In this document: positions 1 through 13,307 of the stretch, in pieces
Layout of the letters: every line of letters begins with the position of its first letter
How positions within the stretch are numbered: the first letter of the stretch is position 1
Assembly (NCBI RefSeq): GCF_947179515.1
Contig: NC_067473.1
Coordinates: 122,984,909-123,048,908 of the forward strand
Direction of reading: 5' to 3'
DNA length: 64,000 bases
From: Apodemus sylvaticus
Taxonomy: Eukaryota; Chordata; Mammalia; Rodentia; Muridae
Notes under the pieces: model-generated
What the model was told of the DNA's origin: nothing
The model's input: the letters and a program-made list of their open reading frames with translations, nothing else
The model's database searches: none
Program-made: the position numbers and the translations under genes

Positions 1-370
1 TGGCAATTTGTTATGATGACTTACAGTGTATAGTCCAATTCCCCAACAATGGTCAGTTGTGAATGGGAAGTCTGAGGATCTAGTAGTTGCTGAGTCCCTC
101 AAGGCTAGTAGTAGATTCCAACAGATGTGCTGGCAAGTAAAAGCAATCTGGCGAAGAAGAACAATCTTCCTTCTTCCAATGTCCTTATGTAGGTCTCCAG
201 CAGAAGGTGTGGCTCAGATAAAAGGTGTGTACCACCATGCCTGGATCTGGGACTTGTTTTGTCCCAGGTTGACCTTGAACTCAGAGATCTCCTTGCCTTA
301 GTCCCCTGGGATTCATAGCCACTATGCCTCAAGATCTCCAAGCCAAAATCCAGGTCAGAAACTTCTATCT

Positions 371-410
371 CCTAGCCTCAAAATCTGGATCCTAGCCTCA
401 AAATCTGGAT
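371..410. repeat. 20-bp perfect tandem duplication
   Basis: Positions 371-390 and 391-410 are identical 20-mers (CCTAGCCTCAAAATCTGGAT). This looks like a simple slippage or local duplication event. Confidence 0.95.
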
Positions 411-2484
411 CACAGGTGAGCCTTCCAATTCTGGATTGTGGTTCATTCCAGATATAGTCAAGTTGACAACCAGGAACAGCCATTATACCTATTTAGTTAG
501 TCACTTCCCATGGATCTAATTGGTACATTGCGCATTATCAAGGGTACCCATGTGTGCACAGGAACAGCAGAGTATGTGTAACCAGTGCTGCTGCCACTGG
601 GGCACTTGGGCTGCTGCCTAGGTAGTGGGAACATCCCTGACCAGTGCCCAGTGTCACTTTGCAGCTCTTAAGTGTGACAGACAGTACTTTCCAAGGTTAT
701 CCTAGGACCTCTGTTCTTTTATTCTGGTTATTTTCTAATTAAAAAAAAAGTTTGGTGTTTGATATAGAATCCAGGGCCTCACACATGTTAAGCCAGGACT
801 CTGAGGCTGACCCATATCCTGGCTTTATGTTTTCTACCCTATAACATCCTCTATCTGATATTCAAGTAGGGTTTTTATTCTGTGGGAATATTTACCTTGA
901 TTTTTAAAAAAAAAATGCCTGGATTATGCATAAAACATAGCAGACAGAGTCACCAAAGCAGTCTGCAGCTCCTGTGTGACCAGGCCAGGTCCTGCCTGTT
1001 TGGACCTTTGTCACCTCTTCTTTCTATGGTTCTCTGAGAACTGGTTTCAGGCTTATCTCTTCCTGACATTCACAGTGGCCCTGTGTCCTTCTCTTTGTTC
1101 AGATCATTTCACATAGCTATGGTATCTTTCTATCCACGGAGTCTATCTAGAATCACTGGGGAGGAAGCCACCTCACCAGGTCTGTCTGCCCCCCCTGGGT
1201 CCAAATGCTGCAGAAATGACCAGCTCTGAATTCACGGAAGCCCCTGCTCCACAGCTTGTATAGAACAGCACCACACCGTATACCCTAGCAAAGGCTGCAG
1301 TGTCTCACAACCTGGGGAGGAGACAGGTACACACTGACCATTAATGAAAGTGCATCCACAGGCCCTGCTCAGACATGCTAAGGACGATTATAGGAAGCAC
1401 TTCTTCTTTCTCAGGACAGTGACAGGACAGTGGGTGGCAGTGAGGCTGGCAGCCCCGTCTGTCAGATCCCCGCATCTTCAGTGCCTTAACCTTTCAAGCA
1501 TGGCCTTGCCTACTCCATGGAGGCTTTTCTCAAAGCTGGTGGCCTTGCTGGGTGGTGGGGTGGGGAGGGCAGTGCCTTCATAGGTTCCCACATACTGCAG
1601 TTGCTTTAGGCTGTTCATCTGAAGAAATGGGAAGGAATCTATGCCTGTCAGTAAAGCCCATGCAGTGCTGGTGTGTTGTAGTCCAGTTCTCCAAGAATTC
1701 TGATGTGTCAGGAGTAAGTGCTGAGTCTTTCTGGTGATGACAAACCTTCACAGACAAACTCTGCCTGGTGTGGTCCCGGGGGAGGCCTGGGAGGAGGGTG
1801 GTGCTGGCTCATCTGGAACATGGCCACACAGGAAGGTGTGAGGGTCAGCGGCCAAGGTGTGACTGCGGACCCTGCACCCTTTATCCAGCTTCTCACTCAT
1901 CCGGTCATGTAGATGTCACTAAGCAGAGAAGCCCTAGTGTGGACCCGAGGCCACTGAGTCTGGGCCTGCAGCCCAGGATGCTTTCTGAAGTGAAGTAGGG
2001 CCAGCAGTGGGCTGCCTTTCACCAGTTGGCGTGTTATTTATTCACTGATTGAGCCTGCACTCTGTGGCTTTTGAATTCATTCTCACTGTCAGGAGGGGAC
2101 AGCTGTGTCCACACTCAGGTGGCTGCTCTCAGCACAAGTCTTGCTTATGCAAATGGCAAACTAGCTTGACAATAAATAGCAAGTCCAAAAGGCCTGGAAG
2201 TGGGTCCTTTGGGCCTTTCTGGCTTGCTGTGCAGTCAGAGGTGGTTCCCAGAGACTGGCTGACCATTGACTGCCTCTGAATGCGGGACTACAGGTGTTCT
2301 TGTCTATAGCCACCATGGAAAGCTAGAGCCAGCATACTCTCAGTGGGCCTCTCCAAACTCCCTGCACTCCCACCGGGACTAGTCACTGAGGAAGGACCTC
2401 TAGGAGTGGCATGGGTCCAGGGATGACTTGGGTAGGTGACTGTCCCCAAAGGGCCACATGTTTATGGTTTACAGGGCACTGCTA

Positions 2485-2728
2485 TCGGTGCAGTATGATG
2501 ACCCTTTAGGAGGTGGGGGCGAGTAGGAGGCCCTTGGAGGGGAGCTTGCTCTCATACTCCTGGCCCTGAGCAGTTCGCTCTCTGTGGGCTCCTGTCGTTG
2601 CTATCGAGTGCCCTCTCCCCGAAGGCCTAAAACAAGAACCTCCTCCAGAACTGTGAGTTAAACCTTTTTCTTTATAAGTTAATATCTTGGATGTTTTGTT
2701 ATAGGAATGGAAAAGTAACTAATAACAG
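2485..2728 (+). repeat. Rodent LTR-like (MaLR-type?) repeat fragment
   Basis: It reads as the common rodent pattern of 'aggaggtggg ... ctgtgagttaaacctttttctt ... aaaagtaactaataacaga', typical of the 3' half of abundant rodent LTR-like repeats. The family name is uncertain; no viral coding sequence is present. Confidence 0.45.
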
Positions 2729-3344
2729 AATAAAGAAGATGGTTCTTAAAGAGTTCTTGTCAGTGTTCGTCCTATGGACCACGTTTTCTGGAAGGCCACT
2801 AGTTTGGATTAGTAGCATGCAAGGGCCATGCCTTGCCATGGATCTATGATAAACTAGGAGAGATCAGTTACTCTGTAAGATGTTTGCTTGAGTGTCTCAT
2901 AGGGACACTTTGATAGTTCCTAGTCAAACAACCATCAGTCATCAGTAACTGAGGTCTGTGAGATTTTCAGCACCCGGAAGTACCAAATGCCTTGACCTTG
3001 CTATGCCTTTGGGTGCTCCCCAAGATGCTGTTATTCCTCAAACCTTTTAGATGAGGAGTCTGAGGGTTTGAAACAGGTCATTTTCTCAGGGTCTCACACT
3101 TGCCATTGCCTGCTTAAAGACGAGCTGTGCCATGACTGCTTCCAAAGACTTCTCTGGACTTATGTGAGTGGAGGCCAGGGAACATTCTGATGCCCACCAT
3201 GCAAATCATACAGAGCACTGCTAGAAATCCAGCTGCAGAGGGTCAGCCCACAGGCCCTTTCTTCTAAAATCATCTAAAAAATTACATCTTATTACATAAA
3301 ATCTATGAACACAATCCAATATGTTGCCAAAATAAATACAATTC

Positions 3345-3479
3345 TGGCTGGGCGGTAGTGGTGCACGCCTTTAATCCCAGCACTTGGGAGGCAGAGGCAG
3401 GCAGATTTCTGAGTTCGAGGCCAGCCTGGTCTACAGAGTGAGTTCCAGGACAGCCAGAGCTACACAGAGAAACCCTGTG
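3345..3479 (+). repeat. B1 SINE
   Basis: A near-consensus B1 (7SL-derived): it begins at the GGGCGGTAGTGGTGCACGCC-type A box, contains TTTAATCCCAGCACTTGGGAGGCAG-like sequence and ends at AAACCCTGT without a poly(A) tail, so the 3' end is truncated. Confidence 0.93.
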
Positions 3480-4137
3480 TTTTGTGTGAAAAGATGTCTG
3501 AAGGCTGCCGTCAAAGGTGTGCTAAGCGTTGAGGAGTCTGGTTTGGGAAGGGAATAGTTGTGCCTACTCACCACACAGTTCTAAGCAGGAGAGTGCACTT
3601 GCTCAAGGAACACCTCAGTGTTCTGGGTGTGGAGGGGACACCACAGATCTGCAACAGGTGAAGTTGGCCTGAGAGGAACAAGCAAAGCAGGAAGCTGCTG
3701 GGGACTGCCTTAGGATTCAGATGGAAGCCTCTGGCTTGTGTTGGCCATCCTACTATCATGCCTGGGCTAGCCTGGGCATCCTCTGGTGGCACACATAGGG
3801 CCAATCCCTGGCATTCCCCTTCTGGTATGTCCATGCGAGTCAGCTTACACATTTGGCTTCTCCAAGTGCCTCAGAGGTTCTGCCTATCAGCAGGATGGAA
3901 GGAAAACAGAAAGCAGAAAAAGGCCAGTGTCTTAGCTGCCTGTGAGCCCTGAGTGAAATCTTAGCTCAGGCTTTGGCAGTGCTGTCTGCTGGGGCAGGAC
4001 CTTAGCCAGCAGTGTATACTCAGATCCACAGAAGAAAGGTGAGACCCCAGGGAGTTGGAAAGTGATGCCGCGGGGCAGGAGAGCTGGTGGTTGTGTCAGG
4101 CAAGCCTGTGGGGAACTTTTCAGAATTCATCATGCAG

Positions 4138-4352
4138 GCCTGGGGATGTAGCTCTGTTAGTAAAGTGCTTGCCGAGGTGAAGCCCTAGGTTTGGTCCCCA
4201 GCACAACCCAAAACAGATGGATGCAGTGGCTTTTGCTTATAATCCCAGTACTTAGGAGGCAGAGGCAGGAAGAACTGTAATTCATCCTCAGCCACAGAGC
4301 AAGCCTGAGACTAGCATAGTCCACATGAGACCCTGTCTCAAAAGCAAAAAAA
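4138..4352 (+). repeat. B4 SINE (ID-B1 composite)
   Basis: An ID-like tRNA-derived head (GGGGATGTAGCTCTGTTAG) is followed by a diverged B1 body and ends in CTGTCTCAAAAGC plus an A-rich tail, the B4 layout. Confidence 0.8.
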
Positions 4353-4925
4353 GACTCCCATCTCATTGTGCTAGTCTAAGTGCAATTGACACAGGAGCAC
4401 CTAGATGCCGGAGCCAACCGTCTCCTCTCACATGACATGATGCTGGAGATATTGCCCGTAGTCTCCTGGCCACTGACCATCGTGGGAGGTTCCTTGTACA
4501 GACTTCAGTGCCAGCAGACTCGAAAAGGTGTATTGTCTCCAGAGCAGAATGCCAGCATATCATCCTGTTCAGATTGCCTTTTGATGAACATAACCACTGG
4601 GGACCACTGGAGAAAGGAGAGGTGGCCTCTCCACAGGAGCAGGGGAGAAGCTTCTATGGAGTAAAAGGCATTGGAAGAAGTCAGCAAGGAGGCTGCATCT
4701 GGGTGCCATGTGTTTTATACCTGAAACACATACATGACACATGTGCACATATGCAGGTACATATGTATGCATGTGCTCATTCTTCCTCCAAAGAAAAAAA
4801 ACGTGGCTGTGTTATTTCATTGTGTTAGGACTAACTAATCAATGAATTTTTTTTGTTTCAATTATATGTATAATACATGTATATTTGTAAGATATATGTG
4901 TGTGCATGTATACACATATATTGTT

Positions 4926-5133
4926 TCTGTTGTTAGGGACTGAATCTAGGGCCTAGTGCACATTAGGCAAGTGTCCCATCGATACCTATCTCTCCAGTCT
5001 CCCAACTACCTCGTGAAAGCTTTTTGAAGCAGAATCTTGCTTAGTTGCCCAATCTGGCCTTGAGTTTGTAATCCCTATGCTTCAGCCTCCCAGGTAGCTA
5101 GGATAACAGGCCTGTACCAATAGCTTTGGCTAT
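4926..5133 (-). repeat. B4-like SINE, reverse orientation
   Basis: Read on the minus strand it has a B1-type body followed by an ID-like part. On the + strand this appears as 'gggactgaatctagggcc' followed by 'gcctcccaggtagctaggat'. It is diverged. Confidence 0.55.
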
Positions 5134-5767
5134 GATATAGTAACTATCAATGTAAAATGTACCGATATGTATGGACTGTGGGTATCACATTTTGGGGCTG
5201 GAGATGTAACTCATCTATAGATGCTCGTTCTGTCCCGGGGTAAAGTGAGGGTCATGAGATGTGTGACCTTTAGACTGTTCCTAGGTACAAGAAATGTGCA
5301 GGTCGCAGGGGGTAAATTAGTGTGAGGACTTCATGCCCAGCGTGTGCGCTGGTGTGCGCTGGTGTACACTGTGCTCCACCGATGTGCAATGAGCTATCCT
5401 AAACAACTGACTTCTACATTGTTCTATGCTAATTGGCCATGTTCTAAGGTGCAGGGCCTGATTATTCCAGCATATGTAATTATGCAAGTTTTCATAGGCA
5501 TAACATTAGACAGTTCTTTAAGAAATAAAGCTATATGACCACTTGTTGTGGCCCTGGGTTTTATTTTGTGGAGCCTGGTGAAAATGACAATTGGTTTTCA
5601 CCGAAATGATTTCACTAATTTCTTTTAAATATCATCCTCTTACCCACTCTACAAAGATGCTTTTTTTTTTTTTAAATTATGGGGCTATTACTGTGTCCTT
5701 CCACAGCCCATCCCTCTGTGTCCTCATGAGGGGTGGAAAGGATGATCTTTTTAAAAAATATTTATTC

Positions 5768-5906
5768 ATCCAGCTGTAAAGGTGCACAGCTCTTGGGAGG
5801 CTGAGGTAGGAGAGTCATAAGTTGAAGGTCAGACTGGGCTTCACAGACAGATCCTGTATCAAGTATGTCTGTGTCTGTGTGTGTGTGTGTGTGTGTGTGC
5901 GTGTGT
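5768..5906 (+). repeat. Diverged B1-type SINE with (TG)n tail
   Basis: A B1-like body (CTTGGGAGGCTGAGGTAGG) runs into a (TG)n microsatellite at about 5871-5906. Apparent Cys/Val- or His/Thr-rich frames here are products of the microsatellite. Confidence 0.6.
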
Positions 5907-7097
5907 TTAAAGGAGTGGAGACATGGTTCAACCATTGGGATTGTGTAGCATATACACAAAGTCCTGGGTTCCCCAGTATTGTTACATACACACATGTGCA
6001 TACATACATTGATCTAGCACAACAAATGTTCAAAGTTGCTTGTCTGTCAGTGAAGGCGACTGATTCTAGAGCTCTGAATTGAGATATAGCTTTCAAGTGC
6101 CTCAGTTTATCATGTACAAAGGTGCTTCTGATTACTCTCCTTTGCATTCTATGCAAAGTAGTGTGGGCACAAGTGACCTCAACCAACAGACTTGGGGCTG
6201 GCTATCATGTTGCCACTAGTGCTGATGACTCTGGAACAAGATGACAGGTGACTTTCCACTGCCAGGGCCATCTTCCTCAGCTAATGGTCAATAATTCTCA
6301 GTTATTCTGGAAAGTGTCCTTGCTGACTAAAACTCTAGTATACACTGGCTGATAAATGCTGAATTCCTAATACCTGCATCATAATGAAAACATTCGCAGA
6401 CAAATGGAAAATAAATGTTGAAATGTGGGACCTTGAGAAATACAGGTATTCACTTCCAGGTTTACATGGTAAGCCTTGCTTCTGAGAGCTAGAGCTCGCG
6501 CTGGCTGCTGGGCAGAGGTGCGTGAGTGCTGAGCTGCATGGATGCCAAGCCAGCAGGAATCTGAGGACCTCAGAGCATGGTTATGCCCAGGTACTCTTTG
6601 CAGAGATTCTGAGCCAGCAAGCACCAGCAGGCATAGCAAGACACGGGTACAGAGAAGTCATCCTGGGAACAGGTAACTGCACTGTGCCTGGGGTAGCCAG
6701 GAGCATCTTCAGGTAACTTTCGAGCTGGGGCTGGACCAAACAAAGGGTTGCCTCACATGAAGTATCCTGGAGAGGTCTGTACAGGAAGACAGTAGGATGA
6801 GGAGAGAGAGAGAATAGCAATGTGTTCCTAGCAAGCTCAGGAACTGAGGTAGTTTAGAATAAGCAGAGTATAGGGAGGTTCACAAAGTGACACCCAGGCT
6901 GTCTGGAGTCAGGTCAGTCAGGGTGACATCACCCTACAGTCAATAGATTATGGGGACCTTCATAGAGTTTAGAAGAACAGATCTGAATTTTGGAAAATCC
7001 ATTCTGGTCCTTTATTTAAAGACCAACTAAACATGTGGTTGGTTCCATCACAGCTGCTTATTGTGGTCCTTCATAAATGTTCTTCACTCTTGGATCT

Positions 7098-7320
7098 ACA
7101 CCTGTGATGGCTGATTTTGGTTGTCAACTTGACTACATCTGGAATCAACTAAAACCCAACCAGCTGGGCATGCCTGTGAGGAGCTCTCTTAGGTCTTTTG
7201 AGGTGGGAAGACCCACCCTAAATCTAGGCCACACCTTCTGGCAGTAGTCCACATAAAAAGACATGGAAGAAGGAAGCTTTTACCTTTTGCCTGTTTGTCC
7301 CCACTCTCCCTGGCAAGTCC
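7098..7320 (+). repeat. Rodent interspersed repeat fragment
   Basis: Starts 'gtgatggctgattttggttgtcaacttgac' and continues through 'cccaccctaaatctaggccacacc'. I recognise it as a high-copy rodent repeat but cannot name the family with certainty. Confidence 0.5.
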
Positions 7321-8030
7321 ATCTGTCCTGTTGCTGAGACACCCCTCATTGGAATTAAAATCTACTTCTCCGGGATTCCAGCATAGACTGAAGACCAGCA
7401 GCTCTCTAGGAATCTTCTGGGATGCCAGTATAAAGGTTACCTGTTACTCTGATATAATTGTCATCTCAGAGGCTTACTGCCTCTATCTGCTAATCTAGTC
7501 CTATTCTGGAAGCTTCTAGCCTCCATACAATCTAATCTAGGCCTAATTTCCAGCTTCTGAGACTTGCTGTTGAATAGATTCACCCCTCCATAGTTCTGAC
7601 TACTTTCTGGCTGGCTGGTTTAACTCTTGCTATTCTGGCTCTAACTCCTCTCCAAACTGACTGATTTAATCTGACTTTTCTCAGCTTCTCTTGAATGCTC
7701 TATTTGGTCTCATACTAACTTTGGCAATATTATTCTAACCTTCTGACTCCTCATTCTCTGACTCATTCTGTCTTTATTGGTGTCTAGCTTGTTATTCAAC
7801 CTGTCTTACTCTTCCAGTAAAAACTGACTGTTTTTTCCTGTCTGTGGTGCTCTCTTAAGTAGCTTCCCTTTCCTCTCTCTTCTCCTGAGAGTTGGGCAGA
7901 TCCTAGTCTGTCAAATCTTTCTCTGATTCATCACTTCGTCTGCCATGCAATTAGACATCACTTTCAAACATTGGTGCTTCCTTCTACAAACTAACTTTAA
8001 CTTCGTTGTTGGGATTAAAGATCTGTACTA

Positions 8031-8716
8031 ACTGGTGTGAGGTGAGATCTCAGGGTTGTTTTGATTTGCATTTCCCTAATGACTAATGATTTGAGCATTT
8101 CTTAAGGTGCTTCTCGGCCATCTGAATTTCTTCAGGTGAAAATTCTTTGTTTAGCTCTGTACTCCATTTTTAATAGGGTTATTTGGTTCCCTGGGGTCTA
8201 ACTTCTTGAGTTCTTTGTATATATTGGATATTAGCCCTCTATCAGATGTAGGGTTGGGGAAAATCTTTTCCCAATTTGTTGGTTGCTGATTTGTCCTTTT
8301 GACAGTGTCCTTTGCCTTACAGAAACTTTGTAATTTTATGAGGTCCCATTTGTTAGTTCTTGATCTTAGAGCATAAGCTATTGGTGTTCTGTTCAGGAAC
8401 TTTCCCCCTGTGCCCATGTCCTCAAGGGTTTTCCCCAGTTTCTTTTCTATTAGTTTCAGTGTGTCTGGTTTTATGTGGAGGTCCTTGATCCATTTGGAGT
8501 TGAGTTTAATACAAGGAGATAAGAATGGATCAATTCACATTCTTCTGCATGCTGACCTCCAGTTGAACCAGCACCATTTGTTGAAAAGGCTATCTTTTTT
8601 CCACTGGATGTTTTCCGCTCCTTTGCCGAAGATCAAGTGACCATAGGTGTGTGGATTCATTTCTGGGTCTTCAATTCTATTCCATTGGTCCACTTGCCTG
8701 TCACTGTGCCAATACC
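8031..8716 (-). mobile_element. L1 ORF2 segment, inverted 5' half of a twin-primed L1
   Basis: Minus-strand translation matches the C-terminal third of L1 ORF2 (for example NKWDLIKLQSFCKAKDTVKR and WEKIFPNPTSDRGLISNIYK). The segment covers ORF2 sequence upstream of the CACCTCACACCAGT landmark and is inverted relative to the adjoining 3' half. It is preceded by the 11-bp target-site duplication ATCTGTACTAA at 8021-8031. The frame is broken, so this is a dead 5'-truncated copy. Confidence 0.9.
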
Positions 8717-9513
8717 ATGAGATTTCACCTCACACCAGTCAGAATGGCTAAGGTTAAAAACTCAGGAGACAGCAGGTGTTGGCGAGGATGTGGAGAAAGA
8801 GAAACACTCCTCTACTGCTGGTGGGGTTGTAAGATGGTACAACCACTTTGGAAATCAGTCTGGCGGTTCCTCAGAAAACTGGACATGACACTTCTGGAGG
8901 ACCCTGCTATAACCTCTCCTGGGCATATACCCAAAGGATTTCCCAGCATGCAATAAAAACACATGCTCCATTATGTTCATAGCAGCCTTATTTATAATAG
9001 CCAGAAGCTGGAAAGAACCCAGATGTCCCTCAATGGAGAAATGGATACAGAAAATGTGGTATATTTACACAATGGAATACTACTCAGCAATTAAAAACAA
9101 TGAATTCACGAAATTTTTAGGCAAATGGTTGGATCTGGAAAATATCCTAAGTGAGGCAACCCAATCACAAAAGAATACATATGGAATGCAATCTCTGATA
9201 AGTGGATATTAATTAGCCCAGAAGCTCTGAATACCCAAGGCACAATTAGCATAACAAATGACTCCCATGAAGAAGTAAGGAGAGGGTCTGGATCCTGGAA
9301 AGGCTTGATCTAGCATTGGAGGGGAGTATCAGGACAGAGAAAAAAGAGAGAGGTGATTGGAGAATGAGTAGAGAGAAGAAGGTTTATGGGACATATGGGG
9401 AAGGGGGAACTGGGAAAAGGGGAAATCATTTGGAATGTAAACAAAGCATATAGAAAATGAAAATATATAATAAAAATAATTAAAATAAAAACCAAAGACA
9501 CACACACACAAAT
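8717..9513 (+). mobile_element. L1 3' half (ORF2 C-terminus and 3' UTR), same insertion
   Basis: It starts at GAGATTTCACCTCACACCAGT, exactly where the inverted half ends (with about 20 nt shared). It then encodes degenerate ORF2 C-terminal motifs (CWRGCGE, LYCWWGCKMVQPLWKSVWRFL, IYTMEYYSAIKNNEF), followed by an A-rich 3' UTR and tail. The second target-site duplication copy, ATCTGTACTAA, is at 9514-9524. It is 5'-truncated and non-functional. Confidence 0.9.
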
Positions 9514-12255
9514 ATCTGTACTAAAGGCACGTCTATATTCCAGCCAGAGGGATTAAAGGTGTGTGCTAAGGGTTGAGCACAACTAGAAACAGTATTTTCA
9601 GGAAATAACACAATCTCGGGGTTCACAGTGTGATCAAATATCCTGCAACATGCCAGCACCAGATTAGGACTGTTGAGACTTGTAGACTGAACAACTACTA
9701 CAACCTTGGCCTTTCCTTTGGGAGACAGCCACTGTTGGAATACTCAGACCTGTAAGCCACTCTAGTAAATGCAACATATATATTCATCCTATGAGTCCTC
9801 AGAGAAGCCTGACTACTACAGTGCTAGCTCCCAGTATGGTGAGATTCTATTCCTTTCCTCGAGTCTGGAAAGGCCTTGGTGATGGCCCCAGAGAGAAGCA
9901 AACAGAGGAGATGATATGGAATGGAAGAAGCAAATAGAAGAGCAAATAGGGAATACAACTTTTTCACTTTGTTTTCTGTGACACTTACCCCCCTGGGTCC
10001 ACTGTGTGTGATGGAGCTGGCCATGTGCTGAGGCCACATGGAGGTGTTCATACTGTCAGCATCACCCAGACATAGGCGACTCCAGGTTCGACCTTCACAT
10101 ATCTGTTTCTAGAGATTCATATTGCAATTTGCTAGAAGGGCAATTATTGGTTTCTAGGCCATATAATTTGGGTGTTGCATAGAAAGAGCCAGAAAATGAG
10201 CATTTCTGGGCTCCCTTCCCAAAGAGGAAAGACAATGAGTACAAAATCCAGAAGATGACAGGAGGGGAGTGCAGAAAACAATTCATTTTCAGAAGAGTGC
10301 TTCATACCATAGCAGCTGACTTAGCAAGGGAAAACTATCACCAATGTATGCAGAGAGGGATACCAGGGATATACACAAGACACTGCCCATAGAGAAGCTC
10401 AGAAATGAGGCACAGGCCTTTTGGAAGACCAGGATGGGCCCAAGGACAGGATTAACTTAAGATCTTTAAGGAGATGCAAATCCCTGTCCCTTATGACACA
10501 CCCAAGCAACTGAACTCCCACTAAGCAGCAAAGTTTTAATGGAAAAAAAAATCACAAGGTTGAGGACAAGGACACAGGGTTGACTGGGATATGGGAAGCT
10601 TTGTGCTCCACTGAAACTCTGCTGCTAGAGCTGTACCACTCACAGAGGGTCACTCCACTGCACCCTCAGCCCTCCTCAAGTTCCAACATTAAAGAAATCA
10701 AAGTCACTTCACAACCACCCTCAACTTGAGAACTGGGGACCAAGGGCAGGTACGTCTTTCTGAGGCTGTAGTCTATTTTCCCATTAGCATCTTAAGATTC
10801 ATGTCTCTTCCAAAACAAGCTCTGTGGCCTTAAGGTACCTGAACCAAATGCTACTTGAAATCCTGGCCCCTCCATGCCCCAAGGCCTGGGAGGCTCAGGT
10901 CAAGGCAGTTCACATGGGGCTATATTTCCAGTATCCCTGTATTCCAGAGCCACCAATTCACATAGGGACATCAGTTTTCTTAATGAAAGGAGGGTATTCA
11001 AATTGAAGTTGTGATCTCCCCATGTAGCCTTGACAGAGGCTGACTGACAGAAATATGAAGGTAGGTACAGTTTTGTCAGAGTCCTCAAGGGCAGAAACAA
11101 CTATTAGTACATGTTCTGTTTGCCAACATATGGTTTGGGGAAGTCATTCTCCCTGTGTTGGGCCTTGGCCTCTCCAGCTGTAAAAACAGGACAATATTAT
11201 TTGCTTCACAAGACTGTTTTATAATGATGCAGGGTAATCATACCAGAACATGCAGTCTACTATACAGACTGTCTGTTCTAATTCCACGTTCTTAACAATA
11301 AGCCTAACGACATCTACAGGAGCTTTATGTTTATTTTGCAAGCATGTAGTAATTATACAAGCAACATGAAGAGAACTTGAAATGATTACCCCATGGTAAC
11401 AAAGCATAAGCCATTACAGAAGAACCAACATTCCTACATACTTATGAAAGGTAATTATTAAGCCTTTCCACTAAGAAATTACAGACACTACCAGCTTTAT
11501 GTTATAAAACCAGGGAAAACATGTTCTTCCTGCAATGTTGGAGTCAGAACCAGGGACCCCTTACTTGCTAGGTAAGCTCCCTGTCACTCAGCAGCACTGT
11601 GGCCTGCAACTGATGCCTCTACTATCACAAAAGTGGTATGCGAAAAGCAATGTATGCTCCTTAACGGTGACTTAATTGACATTCATTCATTCAGTCAGGA
11701 TTTTCATTTAAATGTAGGTTCACATGTAGATGTGAAATTACATCGGATGGTAAACGTGTTTAATCCATGTTATGCCCAAAGATGAAACACCAGTTACATT
11801 TCTTGCTCTTAAAGCTACAGATGAGTCAATCAGTCACTGATCACAAATTATATTGGTACCATGAAGACCACTCACTCAGGGACCTCTGAGTTGAAGAACT
11901 ACTCACCCATGGAGCCCTGTGCAGGGGGCCAGAGGACCTAGGCCGTATCCCAGCTCAGGAGTGTCACTGGGTCTGCTTCATTGAGGTCTTTGGTAAAGAT
12001 GGGACAGCCTGGAGGTTGTGTCACACACTGCTGTTGGAAAGCCACCAGATTCACACTATACCATCATTGCTGAGAAATGGGATGGGGCCCACAGTGTGGG
12101 CAGAGTCTCAGATAACACTCATCCAAGGGCACGCAGTCTTACACATCACTCTCAGAGCCCCAGTCCCTGTGACAGAACAATCTACTGAAATGGTCAGAAT
12201 TTAAAAAACAGAGTCTTCTAAAATGACATTTTCAAAGGTTAAACAACTTTGTTTG

Positions 12256-12325
12256 GGGTTGAAAATGTAGCTCCAATGGTACAGTGCTTACCTAGCATGC
12301 ATTATGCCCTGGGTTCCATTCTGTG
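12256..12325 (+). repeat. ID element
   Basis: The tRNA-Ala-derived ID pattern is visible: GTAGCTCCAATGGTACAGTG, CTTACCTAGCATGC, then CCCTGGGTTCCATT. Confidence 0.75.
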
Positions 12326-12454
12326 CATTCAGGCATACATTTTTTCCAAACTACTTTAATAAGTGTTCAACCTTCCTCTTGCCCACTATCTACCAGAGGT
12401 AGTGGGAAAGAAAGGTTTTTAGGACACAAAGGTTATTAGTAGACCTGTTTAGAA

Positions 12455-12905
12455 TAGTTCTTTGGGGGCAAGTCCAATCTTCTTTGCCAGGATATCAGCA
12501 GTTCAGTCCAGTAGCAAACACCAAATACAAATCAGCAGCTGCAGTCCAGTCCACTTGGTAGACACCACACACAAAACAGCAAGTTCAATCCAGAAGAAAT
12601 CACAAGGCTTGCTAACAGGCCCAAGGCTGAGGCAATGTCAAGAAGCCACGGGAACCTCACAAGAAGTTCTTTGGCAAGTCTCTCTCTATGACATTACCAG
12701 AGAGCAGAGCTCAGCAATGCAATGTAAAGCAAACCTATACATGTGAGTTGTTAGCGTAGAATAATGAGACAGAGCAAAGCAAACCAATTCTCCAGCTCCC
12801 ACTGTCTGTAGTCATTTCTACTCCTTTATCACTCATCCGTTTATGTGTCTGCTTTAGCCAAACATCTCTTCACCTGTGTGCTCCAGCAAAACGCCATTTG
12901 ACATA
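12455..12905. repeat. Rodent RMER/ERV LTR-like repeat
   Basis: Contains the recurring rodent sequence 'gccaggatatcagcagttcagtccagtagc', and 'gaggcaatgtcaagaagccacgggaacctc', which I recognise as a dispersed LTR-like repeat. No retroviral gene is present. The exact family is not established from sequence alone. Confidence 0.5.
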
Positions 12906-12943
12906 ACTGACTTTCTAAAAATCCCAGAAGTTTCCACTTCATG

Positions 12944-13307
12944 TGTTGGCTAGTTTTTATGTCCCCTTGATACAAGCTAGAGGAACCTCAATTGAGAAAA
13001 TGCCTCCGTAATGTTGTGCTGTGGGGCACTTTCTTAATTAGTAAATAATGGGGAAGGGTGGAGTCCATTGGGATGGTGCCACCCCTTGGCTGGTGGCCCT
13101 GGGTTCTGTAAGAAAGCAGGTTTAGCAAGCTATAAGGAACAAGCCAGTAAGCAGCACTTCTCCATGGGTTTTACATCAGCTCCTGCTTCCAGTTCTATTT
13201 ACCACCTCTGATGAGGAGCTGTAATATAGAGGTATAAGCAAAACCTTTCCTTCCCAAGTTGCTTTTGGTATTTGGTGTTTCACCCCAGTAGGAGACCCTA
13301 AGACACA
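12944..13307 (-). repeat. Rodent repeat, 'TTAGGGTTTCTATTG' family, minus orientation
   Basis: Begins 'ttggctagtttttatg', 'cttgatacaagctagagg' and ends near 'gagaccctaagacaca'. It is the reverse complement of the element type seen at 31511, 34830, 44189 and 47634. I suspect a hAT-Charlie-related non-autonomous family (URR1/RCHARR1-like), but the name is from memory. Confidence 0.6.

Noticed and set aside
1..2300. Possible 3' UTR of the upstream neighbour Fgd5
   Set aside because: Expected from gene order, but no coding sequence or convincing poly(A) context could be identified.
5815..6186. 123-codon minus-strand frame with a His/Thr run
   Set aside because: Produced by the (TG)n microsatellite and a B1-like element; no conserved domain.
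8151..9212. Protein-like frames on both strands
   Set aside because: Fragments of L1 ORF2 in a dead, inverted copy, not host genes.
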